A stretch of DNA of 64,000 nt from Acidicapsa ligni (GTDB taxonomy: Bacteria > Acidobacteriota > Terriglobia > Terriglobales > Acidobacteriaceae), in assembly GCF_025685655.1 (NCBI RefSeq), contig NZ_JAGSYG010000001.1:1054001-1118000 (forward strand), given 5' to 3'. The position numbers were made by a program, and so were the translations under genes. This document shows, in pieces, positions 36,589-45,354 of this stretch (within the stretch, counting starts at the first letter, position 1; each line of letters starts with the position of its first letter). Below the pieces are notes generated by a model. The model was not told the origin of the DNA. It did no database searches and saw nothing but the letters and a program-made list of their open reading frames with translations.

Positions 36589-36876
36589 CTAGAAAATTGC
36601 CGTTAGGTTTTCTACTGCCCGTTCGCGCATTCGCTGGTAAAGTCCGCCTACGGCCAGCTTCTGAAAATGCGCAGACGCCCGGTGCGCTGCCAGTGATTCC
36701 TGATCCTTGTACTGCTCGTAGATCACTACCGTGTCAGGGTCGTCCTCCACCTGGTGGGGTATGTAGCTGACGCAGCCTGGTTCCTGGCGCGAGGCCTCGG
36801 CCAACTGGCGCAGCGTCTCGGCCATGTCTGCGCGCTCCTCGGCTGCAAATTTCAGGCGAACTATAAAGCTGACCAT
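36589..36876 (-). CDS. ABM-family (antibiotic biosynthesis monooxygenase-like) protein
   Basis: 95 residues behind GAGG. The dimeric ferredoxin-like fold is seen in the pattern EPGCVSYIPHQVEDDP, YEQYKDQESLAAHRASAHFQ and a short C-terminal helix, as in YgiN-type quinol monooxygenases and the ABM domain family. These proteins oxidise quinols or haem-related rings without bound cofactor, but many have unknown substrates. It lies 27 bp after the purA stop on the same strand and is probably the second gene of that operon. Confidence 0.8.
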   Translation of the reverse strand: MVSFIVRLKFAAEERADMAETLRQLAEASRQEPGCVSYIPHQVEDDPDTVVIYEQYKDQESLAAHRASAHFQKLAVGGLYQRMRERAVENLTAIF

Positions 36877-36903
36877 AAATTTTTCCTCTTTCGATGAATT
36901 CAG

Positions 36904-38220
36904 CTACGCGCTTAGAGCTGCCAGGGTATCCGCAAATTCAGGCAGAACCATCGTTTGTTCGCGATCGGGACCGGTGGAGACCATTCCGATTTTGGCTCCG
37001 CTTTCCCGTTCCTGAAAGCGCAGGTATTCCTGTGCGGCTTTTGGTAACTCGCCGAATTCGCGAATGCCTTCCGTGGATTGCTGCCAGCCCTTCAGGGTTG
37101 TATATCGGGGCACGATCGACTCTAACCCTTGCACATCCGCAGGTATCAGGTCGGTGAATTTGCCGTCAATCTCGTAGCCGATGCATACAGGAATCTCTGC
37201 GAGCTCATCCAGTACGTCCATTTTGGTCACAACCAGCCACTCTGTACCGTTGACCTGGTTGGAGTAGCGCAGCAGTGGGATATCCAGCCATCCGCAGCGC
37301 CTGGGGCGACCAGTTACGGCGCCGTATTCGTTGCCGCGAGCGCGCAGGGTGTCCGCAGAGCTGTCGTGAATCTCTGTTGGGAACGGACCCTCGCCTACGC
37401 GAGTTACGTACGCCTTGGTCACGCCAATCACGGTGCCGATGGCTGTGGGGCCTACGCCGGTTCCGGTTGCGGCGCCGCCTGCGGTAGCTGACGACGAGGT
37501 CACAAATGGGTATGTTCCGTGGTCGATGTCCAACATCGTGCCTTGCGCGCCCTCAAACATGACGCTGCCACCCTCGGCAATCACCTTGTTCAGCAGGTTG
37601 CCGGTATCGGTCACAAAGGGACGAACCTGCTCGGCTGCCGCGGCGTATTCGTCGAACATCTTCGCGGGGTCGATGGGTTCGCTACCAAAGAGAGCGTGGA
37701 CGATGGCGTTCTTTTCCGCGCAGGCGTTCTCGATGTGTGTTTGCAAAATCTTTGGATTCAGCAGATCGACGACGCGCAGACCGCTGCGGGCCATCTTGTC
37801 TTCGTAGGCTGGGCCAATTCCGCGGCTGGTCGTTCCGATCTTCTGCCGTCCCGGCGCGCTCTCTGCGGCCAGCTCGATCATGCGGTGGTAGGGCAAAATC
37901 ACCTGTGCACGATTCGACACGTACAACTGGTTGTCCACATCGACACCGAGATCGCGGAGCTTGGAGACTTCTTTCAGAAACGCAATCGGGTCCAGCACTA
38001 CGCCGTTGCCGATTACGCCTTTGCATCCTGGGCGCAATACGCCGCAGGGAATCAACTGCAGCACGAACTTTTGGCCGTGAATTATCACGGTGTGCCCGGC
38101 ATTATGCCCGCCAGCGTACCGCGCAACGGCAGCAAACTGCCCGCTCAGTACATCCACAATCTTGCCTTTGCCTTCGTCGCCCCATTGGGCGCCGAGCACT
38201 ACTGCTGTCTTCGCTCGCAT
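36904..38220 (-). CDS. purA: Adenylosuccinate synthetase
   Basis: 438 residues from the ATG at 38220, with AGGA ten bases upstream. The frame runs on to 38721 through a tandem repeat, which is not protein. PurA makes adenylosuccinate from IMP, aspartate and GTP, the first step from IMP to AMP. Motifs are VVLGAQWGDEGKGK (GTP loop with the catalytic Asp), GGHNAGHTV (catalytic His), TTSRGIGPAYEDK and ATGTGVGP. Length and order are normal. It is probably co-transcribed with the ABM gene. Confidence 0.96.
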   Translation of the reverse strand: MRAKTAVVLGAQWGDEGKGKIVDVLSGQFAAVARYAGGHNAGHTVIIHGQKFVLQLIPCGVLRPGCKGVIGNGVVLDPIAFLKEVSKLRDLGVDVDNQLYVSNRAQVILPYHRMIELAAESAPGRQKIGTTSRGIGPAYEDKMARSGLRVVDLLNPKILQTHIENACAEKNAIVHALFGSEPIDPAKMFDEYAAAAEQVRPFVTDTGNLLNKVIAEGGSVMFEGAQGTMLDIDHGTYPFVTSSSATAGGAATGTGVGPTAIGTVIGVTKAYVTRVGEGPFPTEIHDSSADTLRARGNEYGAVTGRPRRCGWLDIPLLRYSNQVNGTEWLVVTKMDVLDELAEIPVCIGYEIDGKFTDLIPADVQGLESIVPRYTTLKGWQQSTEGIREFGELPKAAQEYLRFQERESGAKIGMVSTGPDREQTMVLPEFADTLAALSA

Positions 38221-38540
38221 GAAATCCATTTCCTGGGGTTGCCCATTTTTCAGCCGTTCGCCCTCGGTTGACGAAGGTAAACACGGCTTTCCGGGCCAGA
38301 CCATCCTGCCGGGCCTCGTACTGAGACCCTTTTCGTCAGGTCTTTTTCTTGGAATAGCGGCATCCCAAATCCGGGAGTACCCCCTTGAATGATATACCGG
38401 AGTCGCCCGATCGATATCAAAAGGTTTACCGGTTCCTGGTGGTGGGTGGGTTTGGGGTGATTGTCTTTTGGGGTGGGGGAGGCAGATTTTCTTTGGGTGT
38501 GATGGTTGGAAGGACAACGGCAAAAGGCTAACAGCTAACA

Positions 38541-38566
38541 GCAGATTCCCTTCGGGAATGACAGAC
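38541..38566 (+). repeat. Dispersed palindromic repeat, copy B
   Basis: gcagattcccttcgggaatg plus acagac. It has the same core as the copies at 2485, 53343 and 56795. It leads straight into the 30-bp tandem repeat. Confidence 0.85.
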
Positions 38567-38568
38567 AG

Positions 38569-38670
38569 AAAGGCAAGGGCAACGACAACAGCAACTACAA
38601 AGGCAAGGGCAACGACAACAGCAACTACAAAGGCAAGGGCAACGACAACAGCAACTACAAAGGCAAGGGC
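38569..38670 (+). repeat. 30-bp tandem repeat, 3.3 copies
   Basis: The unit aggcaagggcaacgacaaca plus gcaactacaa starts at 38571, 38601 and 38631, with a partial copy at 38661; the full units are identical. Read on the minus strand it gives a hydrophobic-looking Ala/Val pattern, which explains the misleading ORF extension of purA. Confidence 0.9.
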
Positions 38671-38784
38671 TAAGGGCAAGAACAATGTTCTGAACGTTCT
38701 GAATTTCGATACTGCATGCAAACTGACTTACTGCCGCATTTTCGGATGCGTCGAATTTTGGTGGATTCCATCTACACTTGAGAG

Positions 38785-39675
38785 ATGCCTGAGCTGCCAG
38801 AAGTCGAAACGATCGCTCGCGGAGTGCACGAGCGCCTCAAGGGAGATCGCATCGTCGATGTCTGGTTTGGCTCGTATCCTCAGCCGTTTAAAACGCCGCC
38901 TGCACAGCAGGCAGCCGGGCTTGAGGGCCGGGTGATCCTGGCTGTTCATCGCACGGGTAAGCATATTGTTTGTGAGCTGGGAGATGCTGGCGACCGTCCA
39001 GGCTCGGCTTCATCCGATCCAACTGCCCAACAGTCAATGACACAACGGCTAATGACACAACGGCCAAAAGCTCAGTGGATTGTTCATCTTGGGATGACCG
39101 GACGGCTGCTGGTGACTACTCCGGATGGGCCGGTGGCGCCGCATACACATGCTCGCCTTACGCTGGCCAGTGGCCGGGAGATGCGTTTTGTGGACCCCAG
39201 GCGTTTTGGCCGCCTTGAATTTCGCGATCTGGGCCGTTCGGAGGCTTTTACAGGGCCAGGTTCTGAGCCTCTCACGATTACTCCTGAGGAATTTGCCGAT
39301 CTTTTTCGGGGCCGCAAGCTGGCTATCAAGGCTGCGCTGCTTAACCAGACGCTGCTCCACGGAGTCGGCAACATATACGCCGACGAAAGCCTGTTTCGCG
39401 CGGGAATCCGCCCCAAACGCATGGCAGGCCGCCTCACCCGCGCTGAACTTTTTCGCCTCCACACGGCTTTGCTGGAAGTGCTGCACCATGCCATCTCACT
39501 GGGCGGCTCATCGGTTTCGGATTACGTGGATGCGGATGGTGTGCGCGGCTTTTTTCAGTTGGAGCACCGCGTCTATATGCGTACTGGTCAGCCTTGCCTG
39601 GTCTGCTCGACGCCTATCCGGCGGATTCTGCTTGCGGGCCGAGGGACGCATTTTTGTCCTGTCTGCCAAAGCTGA
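38785..39675 (+). CDS. mutM: Formamidopyrimidine-DNA glycosylase
   Basis: 296 residues. It removes 8-oxoguanine and ring-opened purines from DNA. The catalytic N-terminal Pro and Glu are in MPELPEVETIA. A lysine and HLGMTGRLL follow, and the helix-two-turn-helix region contains GVGNIYADESLFRAGI. The C-terminal zinc finger is CLVC...FCPVC. The length exceeds the usual ~270 because of an insertion after the GKHIVCELGD strand, encoded partly by a direct repeat (aatgacacaacggc at 39041 and 39053). mutY, its partner in the same repair route, is at 54765. Confidence 0.94.
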   Translation: MPELPEVETIARGVHERLKGDRIVDVWFGSYPQPFKTPPAQQAAGLEGRVILAVHRTGKHIVCELGDAGDRPGSASSDPTAQQSMTQRLMTQRPKAQWIVHLGMTGRLLVTTPDGPVAPHTHARLTLASGREMRFVDPRRFGRLEFRDLGRSEAFTGPGSEPLTITPEEFADLFRGRKLAIKAALLNQTLLHGVGNIYADESLFRAGIRPKRMAGRLTRAELFRLHTALLEVLHHAISLGGSSVSDYVDADGVRGFFQLEHRVYMRTGQPCLVCSTPIRRILLAGRGTHFCPVCQS

Positions 39676-39813
39676 TCTGGCCTGAATAAACTTCCATCTT
39701 CCATATTGTGTAGTTTGCTGAATCTGGAATCTCTTGTTTTTAGAATATTTCGATCCTGGCCCTGTCTGTAAGTTGAACAAAACAATCAATCGTGAGTTTG
39801 GCGCATCGATTGC

Positions 39814-39819
39814 TATATT
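39814..39819 (+). promoter_or_regulatory. Extended -10 promoter element
   Basis: TATATT preceded by TG and C (TGCTATATT), an extended -10 form. No good -35 lies 17 bp upstream. Transcription would begin near 39826, ahead of the structured segment. Confidence 0.35.
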
Positions 39820-39823
39820 CAAA

Positions 39824-40063
39824 GTGCCAGTGATGTGTAGCGACTGTGATTCACTCCAGTTTGCTGCAACTCAATGGGTTCCGGTAAGAGACGGGCGCCA
39901 ACTAAGAGCGCTGTCCAGCCGGAGCCACATTACCAGAACCGGGGAGTGATCCTAGAATCACCCAACAAGGTTCTAAACTCTGGGAGGCCAGTGCCCAGGA
40001 ATTAAATTCAGTGATTTAGTTGCGAGAGACAGAGCGCCACACCGCCAAGCGGGTGGCGTTTTT
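39824..40063 (+). ncRNA. Candidate structured RNA of ~240 nt, class unknown
   Basis: It lies between an extended -10 element and a terminator with no credible ORF. Complementary segments form a rod: GTGATTC with ACTCC (39846-39857) pairs with GGAGT (39943) and GAATCAC (39955), leaving a 7-base bulge. After an internal loop, AATGGGTTCCGG (39873-39884) pairs with CCGGAGCC and CATT (39919-39931). A long rod with a large internal loop recalls 6S RNA, but I see no decisive motif. It is not tmRNA, SRP RNA or RNase P by their usual motifs. Confidence 0.3.
40035..40063 (+). terminator. Rho-independent terminator
   Basis: Stem CGCCAC plus CCGC / GCGG plus GTGGCG with a CAA loop and one bulged A, then TTTTT. 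No protein gene ends before it, so it supports a short RNA transcript upstream. Confidence 0.75.
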
Positions 40064-40736
40064 GCCTGTAGGGGCGAAACTGCGTCCCGATTCGGGTTCT
40101 GAATAGCCTAAGGCGGTTATCAAGCAGTTATTAATCGGAATCCACCTCTTGCGCTCCCGGGGCGGTAGCTGCAATACTCGGGCGCAGTTGGTGTTTGCTG
40201 AGAAGGAAAAGAACAGTTCGATTTGTTTGTCGTCTTGCCAGCACCCCAGCTTCCCTGTACTATCGGAATTGCCTGTAGAGCAGCTAATAAGCGCCTCCTC
40301 AGCCGGGTTGATCGGGCCGAGTAGAGCTGCAAGGTTGCGATACAGTCCTAGTACGCTGTTTACCGCGTTGGCTAACATCCACGCGCACTCTACAGCGGAA
40401 ACCGGTTTTCCGGGAGAACTCAGCAGACAGTGAGTTTCGTGAGGTCCCAGTCGAGTGAAAGCTCCGCATGACCCGCGTCAGGAAGACCAGGCAAGCTTCG
40501 AGCGAAAGTCCGGAGCGTCGGAAGCAACAACAAGGCATCCGGCAAGCGAGTCTTCTATTTGTTTTGAACATACCTGCATCGGACGGTGCTGAAATTCGAT
40601 CCATCTGCGAACTATCATTCAGCAGAAACCCGGTCACTTCAGCACAGGACGTATTGACAGGGTACGCAGCGCCCAGACAGGCCAAGGCTGCAAGCAACCC
40701 TTTGGATTCTTTGATACAGCACCAGGAAGTGCAAGC
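40064..40736. other. Intergenic region without a supported gene
   Basis: 673 bp. Three overlapping ORFs of 90-120 codons are present on both strands, but none has a recognisable domain. A near-palindrome (ggaaaccggttttcc) is at ~40398. The last ~300 bp are probably the leader of the pseudo-receiver gene. Confidence 0.4.
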
Positions 40737-41741
40737 ATGACGACAGAACCGACGCAGCCCTCCTCCGAGGCAGGGCCAGCCCAGGCGAGTGCGCCTGGGC
40801 AGTCGCAGGGGCATCGGCGCCGCCGACGCCGCCGCAAAACCAAAGCAAATCTCGCAGCTCACCAGAATCAGCCTGGCGTGAACTCCTCCGGACCGAGTCA
40901 GCCCGGTCTATTTGAGGGTGCTCAGCCGGTGGCGGCAAATCCTGCTCCTCTACAGCAGGCCCCACGGCCTTCCGCGCCGCAGCAGGGAAGCTCAAATCAT
41001 GGCCAGGGTCAGGGCCAGAATCAGGGGCAAGGCCAGGGCGGTGGCGGGCGCAAGAAGAAAAAGCCCAGGCCTCAGCCGGCTTTCCAGGCTTCGCCGGGCA
41101 ACAGCCTCAACGGGGCGAATGGCAATGGCGGCAATGGTGGCGGTCAGGGCAAAAAACGCGGCAAGCAAAAAGGTCCGCGCCAGTTTGTCGGCCCAATGGA
41201 TCACAGCTATCGCGTGGCCAATGGGAATATCGCAGATGGTCCGCCTTCGACTATTCCTTTTCAGGGCAACGGCCACGGCGCTTATTACAATGACGCTCCG
41301 TCGCGTGGCATTACACCAACCATTGCTGCCGATGCTACGACACGCATTTTCTTCTTCATAGAGGATTTGTTTTTCCTGGCGAAGATCCAGGAAGCCAGCC
41401 GCAAGCTGGGCGTGAAAGTGGAGTTCGTCAAAGGCGACAAGGAAGTACTGGCGCGCATCACGGACGGACCGGAAAACGAGCGCCCTGCGCTGCTCGTCTT
41501 CGATCTGAACAATGCAGCGGCCAAGCCGTTGACGATTATTCCCAAGCTGAAAGCAAAGCTCAAGAAGTCGGTCTCTATCATCGGCTTCCTCTCTCATCTG
41601 CAGGGCGACCTGAAGATGAAGGCATCGGAAGCGGGTTGCGACACGGTTATGCCGCGTTCCGCTTTCTCGCAGAGCCTGCCTAACCTTCTCCGCCGTTACG
41701 GTATGGAAGAGGAAGAGGATAACTATCCGCAGCCGATGTAA
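40737..41741 (+). CDS. Pseudo-receiver protein with basic, Gln/Gly-rich disordered N-terminus
   Basis: 334 residues. Residues 26-34 are HRRRRRRRK, and 90-110 are GQ repeats followed by GGGGRKKKK; the first ~200 residues are disordered and basic, as in RNA-binding tails. The last ~130 residues follow the CheY-like pattern: RIFFFIEDLFF, LLVFDLNNA with Asp256, SIIGFLSHL with Ser286, and VMPRS where the conserved Lys is Arg307. The loss of the Lys suggests it is not a standard phospho-switch. It has no kinase neighbour. It may bind nucleic acid or ribosomes; that is inference. Confidence 0.65.
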   Translation: MTTEPTQPSSEAGPAQASAPGQSQGHRRRRRRRKTKANLAAHQNQPGVNSSGPSQPGLFEGAQPVAANPAPLQQAPRPSAPQQGSSNHGQGQGQNQGQGQGGGGRKKKKPRPQPAFQASPGNSLNGANGNGGNGGGQGKKRGKQKGPRQFVGPMDHSYRVANGNIADGPPSTIPFQGNGHGAYYNDAPSRGITPTIAADATTRIFFFIEDLFFLAKIQEASRKLGVKVEFVKGDKEVLARITDGPENERPALLVFDLNNAAAKPLTIIPKLKAKLKKSVSIIGFLSHLQGDLKMKASEAGCDTVMPRSAFSQSLPNLLRRYGMEEEEDNYPQPM

Positions 41742-41751
41742 ATCGAGCTGC

Positions 41752-41793
41752 AAAAAAGCAAGAGGCGCTTCCGCTGGGAGCGCCTCTTGCTTT
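41752..41793. terminator. Bidirectional terminator
   Basis: AAGCAAGAGGCGCT pairs with AGCGCCTCTTGCTT (14-bp perfect stem), with an A run on the left and T on the right. It separates the converging pseudo-receiver and HIT genes. Confidence 0.85.
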
Positions 41794-41819
41794 GTATTGA
41801 AAGCGAATCTGGCCAGAAT

Positions 41820-42158
41820 TTAGCCCGGAGGCCAAGCCATGCTGCGTCCACCGAGTAGATGAACGTGCAGATGATCGACTGTCTGGCCGCCGTCTTCGCC
41901 GGTGTTGATGACGGTGCGATAGCCGCGTGTCAGGCCCTTTTCTCGCGCGATTTCAGCCGCGACCCAATGAAGATGGCCTACCAGGGCGGGATCTTCCCCG
42001 GTTATTTCGAGGAGCGAGGCGATGTGCTTTCGAGGGACGACCAGCACATGCACTGGCGCCTGCGGAGCAATGTCCGCAAAGGCGTAACACTGCTCGTCCG
42101 AGTAGACCTTTGTTGAGGGAATGCTTCCGTCGATGATCTTGCAAAATAGGCAGTTCAT
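41820..42158 (-). CDS. HIT-family nucleotide-binding protein (HinT-like)
   Basis: 112 residues, the HinT length. The histidine triad is in VDHLHVHLLGG. The N-terminal CLFCKIIDG and the PQAPVHVLVVPRKH segment are typical. The family hydrolyses purine nucleoside phosphoramidates and aminoacyl-adenylates. Its stop is close to a shared terminator, and the M48 protease gene is 18 bp upstream on the same strand, so both genes may share one message. Confidence 0.93.
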   Translation of the reverse strand: MNCLFCKIIDGSIPSTKVYSDEQCYAFADIAPQAPVHVLVVPRKHIASLLEITGEDPALVGHLHWVAAEIAREKGLTRGYRTVINTGEDGGQTVDHLHVHLLGGRSMAWPPG

Positions 42159-42176
42159 AGCCTCACCAGTGTATCC

Positions 42177-43502
42177 CTACGGTTTGGAAAAGAACGTCGG
42201 CGTTTGCCCGGCAGCCCAGGGATCATAGTGCGCCGCAAACGTAGACCGGCTCTGAATGGATGGATGATCCGAGATCCAGAATTCAACAAATTTGTTTGGA
42301 TCTGGATCGTCGAGATATACCTCACCCAGTTGCTGGAACGCGGCAACTGCCGTTCGCTGCGGATCGGCTACGATGCCGTGAATCGCCTCCTGGCCGTAGA
42401 CATCGGCCTCATGCTCGATGTGCCGGCTGGCGAAGCTGGTGATAGGCTCCGTCGCTACCTGCAAGGCCATTACTACCAGAAGCAGGACTGTGAGGCCGGG
42501 CAGGCTGCCAATGGAATCGACATGCCAGCGTACTCCAAACCGGCGCACCAGCCAGGCGCTGAGGCTGGCGGTAAGCCAGAAAAACATGAACATCCCAACG
42601 GTTGCCAGCGCTAGTCCTTTGGGAATGTGGTTGAGTACGTAGTGTCCGCTCTCATGCGCAAAGGTGAAGAGAATTTCGTCCTCGGGCATTCGGTCGGCTG
42701 TCGTATCCCAGATGACAATTCGCTTGGAAGCACCAATGCCCGTTACGTATGCATTGAGTCCATTGCTCTTTTCGCTGGCTTTCATCAGAAACATTCGTTC
42801 AGGCGGAATGCTGGTGCCGGTGCGAGCGACGACGCGCTCCAGATCGCGAACCAGTGCGGGATGTGACTGCGCCAGCGGTTCGTATGTATCGAAAAGCGGT
42901 TCGACCAGAGCGGGTAGCAAAAATGTTCCCAATAGCATGATGGGGACAGCGGCCGCCCAAAACCACAGCCAGTAGCGGCGTTGGGACCAATCCCAGCGCA
43001 TCAGGCCCAACGCCAGCATGAGCAGGGGAGTTTCGAGAACCACTGCCAGCCCCAGGGCTTTCGCCATATCCAGCAGCCACGCGCCCCAGCCTTCCACGCT
43101 GATGCCGTAGTGGAGCGAAACCGCGTGTCCAGCGACGGCGAAGGGAATCTCGCCCACGATAAACACTGCAATTACCAGCAATGCTGAGTAGATTCCGCCC
43201 TGTAACCACCAGAGCCGCGACCTGCGCGCAACCCAATCGGCCAGTTTTGCGGCGGTTCCGCTGGCCAGTAGCAACCATAGGACTGCCAGCCCCCAGAGTT
43301 CGAAGCCGAAATGCAGGAAAAGCCGCTCCCGCCCGAGCACTATGGCCTTGGCCAGCTTGTCTGGAGGCAAATGGTAGGTCGTATAGGCTTCGCCGGTTCC
43401 TGGGCTCTGCGCAATCAGGGACGAAGCAAGCGCGATTCCTATTCCTGCAATGAAAAAACTTCTTCTAAAACTCTGTAGCCACTTGCTGCCGCATATTCTC
43501 AC
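42177..43502 (-). CDS. M48 family membrane metallopeptidase (Ste24/CAAX protease-like)
   Basis: 441 residues from a GTG at 43502 with GGAG eight bases upstream; the frame continues to 43547 without a site. It starts with a signal-like segment (RRSFFIAGIGIALASSLIA), then about six further membrane helices. The zinc site HExxH reads HESGHYVL, with the third ligand Glu in the later RHIEHEADVYG helix. The length and helix layout are those of Ste24-type M48A proteins rather than the smaller HtpX. Prenylated substrates are not known in bacteria, so its target is unclear. Confidence 0.9.
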   Translation of the reverse strand: MRICGSKWLQSFRRSFFIAGIGIALASSLIAQSPGTGEAYTTYHLPPDKLAKAIVLGRERLFLHFGFELWGLAVLWLLLASGTAAKLADWVARRSRLWWLQGGIYSALLVIAVFIVGEIPFAVAGHAVSLHYGISVEGWGAWLLDMAKALGLAVVLETPLLMLALGLMRWDWSQRRYWLWFWAAAVPIMLLGTFLLPALVEPLFDTYEPLAQSHPALVRDLERVVARTGTSIPPERMFLMKASEKSNGLNAYVTGIGASKRIVIWDTTADRMPEDEILFTFAHESGHYVLNHIPKGLALATVGMFMFFWLTASLSAWLVRRFGVRWHVDSIGSLPGLTVLLLVVMALQVATEPITSFASRHIEHEADVYGQEAIHGIVADPQRTAVAAFQQLGEVYLDDPDPNKFVEFWISDHPSIQSRSTFAAHYDPWAAGQTPTFFSKP

Positions 43503-43581
43503 GTCTTCAACTCCACCCTGCCGCACTATCTGCGACAATAAACGCACAGAAACGGTTTACGCTTGCCTTTCTCACCTACTC

Positions 43582-45354
43582 ATGAAACCAACTTTGCTGG
43601 CAGCTCTTAGATTGCTTCCTGGCGGCGTCCGGATCGGGCGAATCGCCGGTTCCTGCGCCCTCCTGCTTCCACTTACTTTATCTTCAGCGCTCAAGGCGGA
43701 GCAGCCATTGCCGCCACTGCTGGATACCATGACCGGCGAGTTGACTCGCGCCATGAGTACCCTGGGCAAGAGCACTGAGAACAAGGCCAGCGAAAAGCAG
43801 ATTCCGCCTTACTTCCTCAGCTATTCCGTTGCAGATGCGACCGGGGTGACTATTCGCGCTCAATATGGTGCGCTTGCCGATTCGGAGAGCAACCATCAGC
43901 GTGTGGTGGATGTGCAGGTCCGCATTGGTGATCCCAAGCTGGATAATACCCACGGAACGCATCGCGCGTCGGCTGTGAACACGCTCCAACTGCCGCTGAC
44001 CGATGATCGCGAAGCGCTGTCGCGTTCGCTTTGGCTGGCAACGAACAGTGGCTATGGCGCCGCGCTGGATAACTATCTCCGCGTCAAGACTGAGGCCGAG
44101 GTACGAGCCAAGGAAGAAGATTCCTCTGGAGATTTTTCTACGGAGTCAGCGCAGGTAAGCGTGCAGAAGCCCGCGCCTGCGCCGATCGTCAACAAGGCAG
44201 CGTGGGAAGATCGCGTTCGATCGCTCTCGAAGATTTTCCGCGAATATCCCGATGTTTATCAGAATGTGGTCATGCTTACAGCGCAGAGTGAGACGGACTA
44301 CTTTGCATCGTCTGAGGGTTCGCGTCTTGCCAGTCCGCATCAGGCGGCGCGCCTTATTGTTTTCGCTGTAAGTCGCGCCGACGATGGCATGGATCTCTTT
44401 CGCGCGCAGACATTCGAGGCTGAAACAGTCGACAAGCTGCCCGCGCAGCCTGAACTTGAAGCGGCCTTTCGCGAACTGGGTAAAAGCCTTGAGGATCTTC
44501 GCAAAGCGCCGTTGACGGAGCCTTTCAATGGTCCGGCGATTCTCTCGGGTCGTGCTGCTGCGGTCTTCTTCCATGAAGTTCTCGGCCATCGTCTTGAAGG
44601 ACAGCGACAGCGCGGTGATGAAGAGGGGCAAACCTTTACCAAGGAAGTGAACAAGCCTGTTCTGCCAAGCTTTCTGTCGGTTTCAGATGACCCAACGCGT
44701 ACATCTTTTGGCAGCACGTGGCTTAGCGGCAGCTATGACTTCGATGATGAGGGACAAAAGGCGAAGAAGGTCGATCTTATCCAGGATGGTGTGCTGAAGA
44801 CCTTCCTCATGTCGCGTCTTCCGATTGCCAGCTTTAGTAACTCCAATGGTCATGGCCGCGCCCAGACTGGCCATGTTCCCAATGGAAGACAGGGCAACCT
44901 GATCGTGACGTCAACCAAGTCTGTGCCTGAGCCCGAGTTGCGCAAGATGCTTATCGACGAAGCAAAGAAACAGGGTAAGCCATACGGTCTCTACTTCGAA
45001 GACATCTCATCGGGATTTGCTGTAACTACGCGCAGCTCGCCACAAGCCTTCTCGGTAATACCGCTGGTTGTTTATCGGGTATATGTCGATGGTCGTCCTG
45101 ATGAACTGGTTCGTGGCGTCAGCATCGTTGGCACGCCGCTGGCTGCGATGAAGCGTATTCTCGCTACGGGCGACAAGAGTGAAGTCTTCAATGGCGAATG
45201 CGGTGCGGAGTCCGGCTCCATTCCAGTGTCTGCTGTGGCCCCGGCTATGCTGCTTACCGAAATCGAAACGCAGAAGCAACAGCAGGGAACGCAGCGTCCG
45301 CCAATCCTATCTAATCCCAGCGCAGTTATTGCGGCAGCAGGAAAGGGAAACTAA
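43582..45354 (+). CDS. Exported TldD-like metalloprotease
   Basis: 590 residues from the ATG at 43582; the frame opens at 43450 but the signal peptide begins here (cleavage near the LKAEQ site). The TldD metal motif HExxxH is FFHEVLGHRLEG (His331, Glu332, His336). The C-terminal half keeps GHGR and the long strand-rich core of TldD. Cytoplasmic TldD/TldE removes leader peptides or trims antitoxins. An exported form implies work on secreted or periplasmic peptides. The next gene encodes a TldE-like partner and overlaps by one base (TAATG). Confidence 0.85.
   Translation: MKPTLLAALRLLPGGVRIGRIAGSCALLLPLTLSSALKAEQPLPPLLDTMTGELTRAMSTLGKSTENKASEKQIPPYFLSYSVADATGVTIRAQYGALADSESNHQRVVDVQVRIGDPKLDNTHGTHRASAVNTLQLPLTDDREALSRSLWLATNSGYGAALDNYLRVKTEAEVRAKEEDSSGDFSTESAQVSVQKPAPAPIVNKAAWEDRVRSLSKIFREYPDVYQNVVMLTAQSETDYFASSEGSRLASPHQAARLIVFAVSRADDGMDLFRAQTFEAETVDKLPAQPELEAAFRELGKSLEDLRKAPLTEPFNGPAILSGRAAAVFFHEVLGHRLEGQRQRGDEEGQTFTKEVNKPVLPSFLSVSDDPTRTSFGSTWLSGSYDFDDEGQKAKKVDLIQDGVLKTFLMSRLPIASFSNSNGHGRAQTGHVPNGRQGNLIVTSTKSVPEPELRKMLIDEAKKQGKPYGLYFEDISSGFAVTTRSSPQAFSVIPLVVYRVYVDGRPDELVRGVSIVGTPLAAMKRILATGDKSEVFNGECGAESGSIPVSAVAPAMLLTEIETQKQQQGTQRPPILSNPSAVIAAAGKGN

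Noticed and set aside
38221-38721. N-terminal extension of purA with repeated hydrophobic segments
   Set aside because: The extension translates the 30-bp tandem repeat and the dispersed repeat; the family start with a ribosome site is at 38220.
40016-40378. 120-codon minus-strand ORF
   Set aside because: It runs over the terminator at 40035-40063 and shows no family resemblance.
40495-40520. gagcgaaagtccggagcg as a possible RNase P RNA core
   Set aside because: It lacks the paired partner motif and the rest of the conserved core within 400 bases.
40468-40740. 90-codon ORF ending in ATGA overlap with the pseudo-receiver gene
   Set aside because: The overlap is suggestive, but there is no ribosome site or domain, and the region looks like an untranslated leader.
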